Source of the DNA: Opitutaceae bacterium UBA4094
Lineage (GTDB): Bacteria > Verrucomicrobiota > Verrucomicrobiia > Opitutales > Opitutaceae
Direction of reading: 5' to 3'
NCBI GenBank assembly: GCA_002382525.1
Contig: DFYA01000140.1
Location: forward strand, 25,654-37,411
DNA: 11,758 bases
This document shows positions 7,471 through 11,758 of this stretch, piece after piece. The notes under the pieces were generated by a model. That model made no database searches. It was given only the letters and a program-made list of their open reading frames with translations, and was not told the DNA's origin. Position 1 is the first letter of the stretch; the number at the start of each line of letters is the position of its first letter. Position numbers and translations under genes: made by a program.

Positions 7471-9492
7471 CTAACGGCTCAGGCTGAGAAGGAATTCCGC
7501 GTTTGTTTTGGTTTTCTTCAAGCGCTGAATTAGCATATCCATCGCCTCGACTGGCGGGATGCCCTGCATCGCACGGCGCAGGCCGTAAACGCGGAGTAAT
7601 TCTTCCGGGTGATAGATGAGCTCCTCTTTGCGCGTGCCTGAGCGGTCGATGTTGATCGCTGGGAAAATGCGCTTGTCGGAAAGACCGCGATCCAGATGGA
7701 GCTCCATGTTACCGGTGCCCTTGAACTCCTCGAAGATGACTTCGTCCATACGACTACCGGTGTCGATCAAGGCGGTGCCGATGATCGTGATGCTGCCGCC
7801 GCCCTCGATGTTGCGAGCGGAACCGAAAAAGCGCTTGGGCTTTTGAAGCGCGGTGGCCTCGACCCCGCCCGACATAATTTTGCCGGAGTTCGCCGCCAGC
7901 GCGTTATAGGCGCGAGCCAGACGTGTGATCGAATCGAGGAGGATGACGACGTGCTCACCCTGCTCCACCAGACGACGGGATTTCTCGATCACCATCTCGG
8001 CGGCGTGCACATGGCTCTCGGGCGCTTCGTCGAACGTAGAGCTGACCACTTCGCCCTTGGTGTGACGCTTGAAGTCGGTCACCTCTTCGGGGCGTTCGTC
8101 GATCAGGAGCAAAATCAACTTTTTCTCGGGGAAATTGTGCGAGATGGAGTTGGCGATGTTCTGTAGCAACACCGTCTTGCCGGTGCGGGGCGGCGCCACT
8201 AAAAGGCCGCGTTGGCCAAAACCGATCGGCGTGAGCAGATCCACCGCGCGCATCGAAATGTCCTTATGAATCTCGGGAGCCTCGAGTAGGATGCGTTGCA
8301 GTGGGTAATAAGGAACAAGTTCCTCGAACGGCGTGAGCTTGGAGGCCTCGTCCGGCGCCTTGCCCATCACCGCTTTGACACCAACGACCGCAGGGCAACG
8401 GTCGCCCGGCTGCGGAGATTGCACGATCACCTCGACGTGATGCCCACGCTTCAGGCCATACCGCTTGATCAACGTCTCCGGCAGGTAGGTGCTTTCCGGA
8501 TACAGGCGATAGTTCGCCTGCTCATGAACGACAAAACCATAGCCTTTGTCCGTGAGATCCACCAAGCCCCGATCAATGATTGGAGCCTGCTTCTCCGCAG
8601 CGTGCACAAAGATCTTCTCGAGCATCTGCAGCCGGTTGGGCGTGCCTTCGAAGACGACACCCGACCTACGGGCAAACCCGGTCAGATCGAAAAGATTGAG
8701 TGCGTAGATTTGGTCCACGCAAACAGGCTCGTCGCCGTTGCCGGTCGACAACGTTACGGCCAAGGCATCCAGCGCGGCTTGATCCGCGAAGCGCGCAGGG
8801 TCCGGCAAATCTCCGTAGTGAACGGGCGCAAGCACCGGAGGCGGCGGTTGCGGGGGATGATGATGGCCTCCGGAGCGGCCCCCGCCCCCACCGCCGCCGT
8901 GCGGCTGATGTTTGTCCTTCCACTTGTTCTTCTTGTCCTTCTTGCGCTTCCACCAAGGACCGCGGTCGTCGTCCGGGGCCCCGCCGCCGTGCTGAGAACC
9001 ACCCGGCTGCACAGAGCCGTTGCTGGAACCATGAGCCGGTGCAGACGAGTCGTGGTGCGCCGACTGGTCGGAGGCCGGGGCGGAATTGGCGGGCTCTGCG
9101 TTCGACTCGGACGACGACGGCTGCGTGGATGGGGAAGATGACGCCCCTTCATGATGAGGGGGCGCGGCACGCTCCGTAGATGGAACAAAGACAGGACGCT
9201 CTGATGGAGCGGGGGGCGGTGGCGCCACCTCGACCGACTCGGGTCGACGCTCCTCACGAACTGCTTCTCGCGGAGCGGGGGGCTCAGGTGCAGCCGACGG
9301 CATCGGCTCAAACAACGAGGGCTCGGCGGCCGCTTCGCCGACAGCCTTGGACGAGGCCTTCGATGTCCGAGGCTTGGATGTGCGCGGCTTCTTGGGAGCC
9401 GCAACACTCGCAGCGCGCGGCGCTCGCTTCGTCGTTTTCTTGGGTTTTCCTGCGCCGGCTTCGGCAGAGGCGTTCAAATCGGATTCGTCCAT
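7471..9492 (-). CDS. rho: Transcription termination factor Rho with a long disordered N-terminal arm
   Basis: Rho is a ring-shaped RNA-dependent ATPase that ends transcription of untranslated RNA. This protein has 673 residues against 419 in E. coli. The conserved part starts near 230: a Rho_N-like helical segment (about 262-300), the RNA-binding cold-shock domain (about 303-378, with KGYGFV), then the motor. The Walker A motif APPRTGKT is at 433-440, LLIDERPEEVTDF at 462-474, the Walker B motif VVILLDSITRLARAYN at 515-530, the R-loop region KGTGNMELHL at 591-600, and RSGTRKEEL at 617-625. Residues 1-225 are low complexity. They run from Lys/Ala/Pro-rich, to Pro/Ser/Glu-rich, to a WWKRKKDKKNKWKDK basic patch (180-194), then a Gly tract, three His and poly-Pro. 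Such arms in other bacteria add RNA binding or drive condensates. The gene starts at the ATG at 9490-9492, 45 bases after coaE. Its leader lacks a Shine-Dalgarno and is C/T-rich. Confidence 0.97.
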   Translation of the reverse strand: MDESDLNASAEAGAGKPKKTTKRAPRAASVAAPKKPRTSKPRTSKASSKAVGEAAAEPSLFEPMPSAAPEPPAPREAVREERRPESVEVAPPPPAPSERPVFVPSTERAAPPHHEGASSSPSTQPSSSESNAEPANSAPASDQSAHHDSSAPAHGSSNGSVQPGGSQHGGGAPDDDRGPWWKRKKDKKNKWKDKHQPHGGGGGGGRSGGHHHPPQPPPPVLAPVHYGDLPDPARFADQAALDALAVTLSTGNGDEPVCVDQIYALNLFDLTGFARRSGVVFEGTPNRLQMLEKIFVHAAEKQAPIIDRGLVDLTDKGYGFVVHEQANYRLYPESTYLPETLIKRYGLKRGHHVEVIVQSPQPGDRCPAVVGVKAVMGKAPDEASKLTPFEELVPYYPLQRILLEAPEIHKDISMRAVDLLTPIGFGQRGLLVAPPRTGKTVLLQNIANSISHNFPEKKLILLLIDERPEEVTDFKRHTKGEVVSSTFDEAPESHVHAAEMVIEKSRRLVEQGEHVVILLDSITRLARAYNALAANSGKIMSGGVEATALQKPKRFFGSARNIEGGGSITIIGTALIDTGSRMDEVIFEEFKGTGNMELHLDRGLSDKRIFPAINIDRSGTRKEELIYHPEELLRVYGLRRAMQGIPPVEAMDMLIQRLKKTKTNAEFLLSLSR

Positions 9493-9537
9493 TTGTGGGA
9501 AAGAGGAGGCGGAAAATCAACCAGGCCGAACCCGTGG

Positions 9538-10119
9538 CTAGCGAACACCGGACAGCTGGGCCGCCAAGTGGTTCACTTGCAGACGCAAGGATTCCAATGT
9601 GCCGTCGTTGGACAGGACAAAATCGGCTTTTTCTACTTTCAGCGCCAAGGGCAATTGCTTGGAAATTCGTTGCTCGGCGAGCGATTGGGGAATTCCGCGC
9701 TCAGTCAACCGGGCAATTTGGTTGGCGGACGATGTGGATACGCAGACGGTGAAATCAAACCAATTTTCCAGCCCCTGTTCAAATAGCAGCGGCACCTCCA
9801 CCACCCAGCGCACATCGGGACGCCCCACAAACAGCTCCCGCCAGCGAGCGTAAACGAGCGGGTGCAACAGCGACTCCAGCCACAGACGGTTGTCGTCCTT
9901 TTTGAATACATGAGCGGCGAGCAACGGACGTTGAACCTCGTTGGCTGAGTTTACCACGTCGGGAAACCGCGCGGCGATTTTTGCGATCACCGCCTGATTC
10001 GTCAGCAACTCATCACGCACAATCTGGTCCGAGTCGACACGGCTAAATCCTGCCTCCTCAAAATAGCGCGCCGCCGTTGATTTTCCTCCGCCCATGCCGC
10101 CTGTAAGTCCAAGTTTCAT
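9538..10119 (-). CDS. coaE: Dephospho-CoA kinase
   Basis: CoaE catalyses the last step of coenzyme A synthesis, the ATP-dependent phosphorylation of the 3'-hydroxyl of dephospho-CoA, in the cytoplasm. From the ATG at 10117-10119 the protein has 193 residues, normal for the family. It opens MKLGLTGGMGGGKST, whose P-loop is at about residues 7-15 (GGMGGGKST, where many members have GGIGSGKS). The DSDQIVRDEL motif follows at about 30-39; in the family this Asp-containing segment contacts substrate. The later VVEVPLLFEQGLE block and the LTERGIPQSLAEQRISKQ lid region are also typical. An upstream in-frame TTG at 10135-10137 would add six residues but is less likely. It is followed by rho 45 bases downstream, an arrangement I recall from other Verrucomicrobiota and Planctomycetota, and is probably co-transcribed with it. 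It is divergent from the HD-domain gene. Confidence 0.95.
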   Translation of the reverse strand: MKLGLTGGMGGGKSTAARYFEEAGFSRVDSDQIVRDELLTNQAVIAKIAARFPDVVNSANEVQRPLLAAHVFKKDDNRLWLESLLHPLVYARWRELFVGRPDVRWVVEVPLLFEQGLENWFDFTVCVSTSSANQIARLTERGIPQSLAEQRISKQLPLALKVEKADFVLSNDGTLESLRLQVNHLAAQLSGVR

Positions 10120-10248
10120 CGCCGTGTGTGCTTCCAAAAATAGTGCTCAAAATTGGGCTTGCGCGCGCTTTCCGCAAACCATTACTCACAGCCCGCTTCG
10201 CCATGTTCTTGCGCCATCAAACGCATTGATTGGCCCGGCCCCATCGAC
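10120..10248. other. Divergent intergenic region between coaE and the HD-domain gene
   Basis: These 129 bases separate the minus-strand coaE from the plus-strand HD gene and must carry the promoters for both directions if the starts chosen here are right. I looked for paired -35/-10 boxes and found none convincing on either strand. A short imperfect inverted element (TTGCG with CGCAA near 10158-10177) is present but too weak to call. In the HD gene's frame, the region stays open back to a TTG at 10153. Confidence 0.45.
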
Positions 10249-11094
10249 ATGCCCCTTTCGACAGATACCACGAGTGTAGAGACCGTCACCGAAGCCACGC
10301 TCGAAACGGCTCGCACACTCTTCCCGGGTGCACCCGAGGCGTTCACGCGCGAACTGTTCTCCGCCACCGAGCGCCTGTTTACCGGAGCCTTCCTCGATTA
10401 TCAGGCCTGCGACCTCAAGTATCACGATTTCCGCCATACGCTGCAGGTCACCATGGCCTACGTTGACCTGTTCGCTGCGCGCCAGACATCCACCGGATCC
10501 GCTTTCACTCATCGCCAGTTCGAACTCGGTCTCGCCACCGCGCTCCTCCACGACAGCGGCTATTTAAAACTGCGCTCCGACCACGAGGGAACCGGGGCGA
10601 AATACACGTTTTGCCATGTGCTGCGAAGCTGCGCGCTGGCGGCCTCGTTCCTCCCGAGTTTCGGCGTAACCTCGGAAGAATTAGACATCGTGCTGGGAGC
10701 CATCCGGTGCACCGGCCAATCCACCGCAGGCATGCGTCTCCGTTTTAACCGCCACGAAGACCACGTGCTCGCCAGTCTGGTCGCGACCGCCGACTACTTG
10801 GGACAGATGGCGGCCGAGGACTATCCCGACAAACTGGAGTTATTGTTCAATGAATTCGCCGAATCGGACGCTTTCCTCGGTATTCCGTCATCGAAGCGCG
10901 TGTTCAAATCAGTCGACCAACTCGTCGCCGGCAGCACCGCGTTCTGGGAGAACGTCGTGAAACCCAAACTCGAAAACGACTACCTCGGCGTGTATCGTTT
11001 TCTTGCCCGGCCTGACGGCACGCACCCCTATCTCGACGCGATTGAACACAACCTCGCGAGCATCGCGCGACGCCCCGCCCTAGTGGCCCACTGA
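10249..11094 (+). CDS. HD-domain phosphohydrolase-like protein, substrate unknown
   Basis: This is a 281-residue protein with an HD-superfamily metal-dependent phosphohydrolase signature; no closer gene name is recognised. Candidate metal ligands are H59 and H63 in KYHDFRHTLQVT, the HD pair H101-D102 in ALLHDSGYL, H123, and the late aspartate in LVATADYLGQMA. The YHDFRHTLQV spacing resembles the YHN-x2-HA-x2-V motif of class I cyclic-nucleotide phosphodiesterases, so a nucleotide-signalling role is possible but unproven. There is no signal peptide or membrane segment, and no receiver, GAF or GYP extension. The start was placed at the ATG at 10249. An in-frame TTG at 10153 would add 32 residues (ending KRIDWPGPID) that look unlike a domain. 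Its stop codon lies 5 bases before the comM-like ATG, so the two are very likely co-transcribed and perhaps translationally coupled. Confidence 0.75.
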   Translation: MPLSTDTTSVETVTEATLETARTLFPGAPEAFTRELFSATERLFTGAFLDYQACDLKYHDFRHTLQVTMAYVDLFAARQTSTGSAFTHRQFELGLATALLHDSGYLKLRSDHEGTGAKYTFCHVLRSCALAASFLPSFGVTSEELDIVLGAIRCTGQSTAGMRLRFNRHEDHVLASLVATADYLGQMAAEDYPDKLELLFNEFAESDAFLGIPSSKRVFKSVDQLVAGSTAFWENVVKPKLENDYLGVYRFLARPDGTHPYLDAIEHNLASIARRPALVAH

Positions 11095-11099
11095 TCGCC

Positions 11100-11758
11100 A
11101 TGCTCGCCACGATTTCGTCCGCCGCGCTCCAAGGAATCGACGCGGAACTGGTCCACGTTGAGGTCAACTCCAACGAAAGCGGCGACCCCAAGCTCATCTT
11201 GGTCGGCCTGCCCGACGCTGCAGTCAAAGAGTCGGACGACCGCGTGGTGTCGGCGCTGAGTAATAGTGGTTTTAAAATCCCGCGCACCCGCACGACGATC
11301 AATCTCGCCCCCGGCCACCTGCGCAAAGAAGGGCCGTTTTACGATCTGCCCATCGCCATTGGCATTCTCGTGGCGACCGAGCAATTGGAGTCCGGCCAAC
11401 TCGACGACTATCTCATCGCCGGCGAACTCAGTCTCTCCGGCGCCACGCGCCCGGTGCGTGGCGCCTTGGCTCTCGCCCGACTCGCCAAACAGCTCGGCAA
11501 ACGCGGCGTGCTTCTCCCGCCGGCTTCGGCCGACGAGGCCGCGCTCGTGGACGGCGTCGCCGCCTACCCTGTGCAATCCCTCGACCAAGCGTTTCGTTTT
11601 CTTAAAGGCGAAATCGATCTCCAACCGGTCCCCCACTCCGCCGGCATCGCAATCCAAAACGGCCCCGACATGAGCGTCGGCGACTTCGCCGAAATCAAAG
11701 GTCAACACGCCCTTCGCCGCGCCATCGAGGTCTCCGCCGCCGGCGGTCACAACCTCAT
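11100..11758 (+). CDS. comM: ComM/YifB-family AAA+ (Mg chelatase-like) protein, N-terminal part (cut by right edge)
   Basis: In Vibrio and Acinetobacter, ComM is a hexameric helicase that promotes branch migration during natural transformation; many bacteria that are not known to be competent also carry it (YifB). About 219 of the usual 500 or so residues are visible. The N-terminal ChlI/Lon-like domain is clear: MLATISSAALQGIDAELVHVEV, VGLPDAAVKESDDRV (35-49, with D46 where R is common), TINLAPGHLRKEGPFYDLPIAIGIL (66-90) and the GELSLSG turn. Near the edge the sequence reads DFAEIKGQHALRRAIEVSAAGGHNL, which in the family immediately precedes the P-loop GPPGSGK, so the catalytic part starts just outside the window. 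It begins at the ATG at 11100-11102, 5 bases after the HD-domain gene's stop, without a visible Shine-Dalgarno. Confidence 0.93.
   Translation, partial: MLATISSAALQGIDAELVHVEVNSNESGDPKLILVGLPDAAVKESDDRVVSALSNSGFKIPRTRTTINLAPGHLRKEGPFYDLPIAIGILVATEQLESGQLDDYLIAGELSLSGATRPVRGALALARLAKQLGKRGVLLPPASADEAALVDGVAAYPVQSLDQAFRFLKGEIDLQPVPHSAGIAIQNGPDMSVGDFAEIKGQHALRRAIEVSAAGGHNL

Noticed and set aside
7440..7490. Possible terminator after rho (CTCA/TGAG stem followed by T6)
   Set aside because: The stem is only 4 base pairs, overlaps the end of rho, and is about 14 bases from the T tract, which is too weak for an intrinsic terminator.
8860..8910. GC-rich Gly-codon tract in rho as a nucleotide repeat
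   Set aside because: It is explained by the poly-Gly and Gly-His-Pro coding segment of the disordered arm; no regular DNA repeat unit is seen.
10153..10248. TTG at 10153 as start of the HD-domain gene
   Set aside because: It would add 32 Cys/Pro-rich residues unlike the rest and would use almost all of the divergent promoter region. The ATG at 10249 is simpler, although the upstream start is not excluded.
10138..10248. Sigma70-like promoter boxes (for example TTGGGC at 10153)
   Set aside because: No -10 match lies at 16-18 bases spacing, so I do not call a promoter.

Overview
The window is a GC-rich, gene-dense bacterial chromosome segment with no mobile element, CRISPR array, rRNA or tRNA that I could see. 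The gene content points to a Verrucomicrobiota genome, perhaps an Opitutaceae-like lineage: coaE sits next to rho, Rho has a long disordered N-terminal arm, and two PilB-type ATPases surround a PilT. The placement is inference from gene order and style, not from a marker comparison. None of the eight gene starts has an obvious Shine-Dalgarno sequence.

Layout. Most of the window (positions 1 to about 10,120) is read leftward on the minus strand. In order of transcription the genes are coaE (dephospho-CoA kinase), rho (transcription terminator), a first PilB/GspE-type ATPase, pilT (retraction ATPase), a second PilB/GspE-type ATPase and pilC (inner-membrane platform protein). Gaps between these genes are only 35 to 74 bases, so they could form one transcription unit. 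It ends at a strong perfect hairpin with a T tract at 1377-1410. Beyond the hairpin, still on the minus strand, lies the N-terminal third of smc (chromosome segregation ATPase), cut by the left edge. To the right of coaE the direction flips. A plus-strand pair encodes an HD-domain phosphohydrolase-like protein of unknown substrate and, 5 bases later, a ComM/YifB-family AAA+ protein. The latter is cut by the right edge just before its expected P-loop.

How the genes fit together. PilC plus PilB plus PilT are the motor core of a type IV pilus: extension, retraction and the membrane platform they act on. The pilins and the PilMNOPQ alignment and secretin genes are not here and must lie elsewhere. 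ComM is a helicase for branch migration during natural transformation in the organisms where it has been studied, and type IV pili often take up DNA, so a competence link is plausible but unproven. The points most worth a second look are the ~220-residue disordered arm on Rho, the divergence between the two PilB paralogues, a recurring TACCCT-like element in the leaders of all four pilus genes, and the HD protein apparently co-transcribed with comM.
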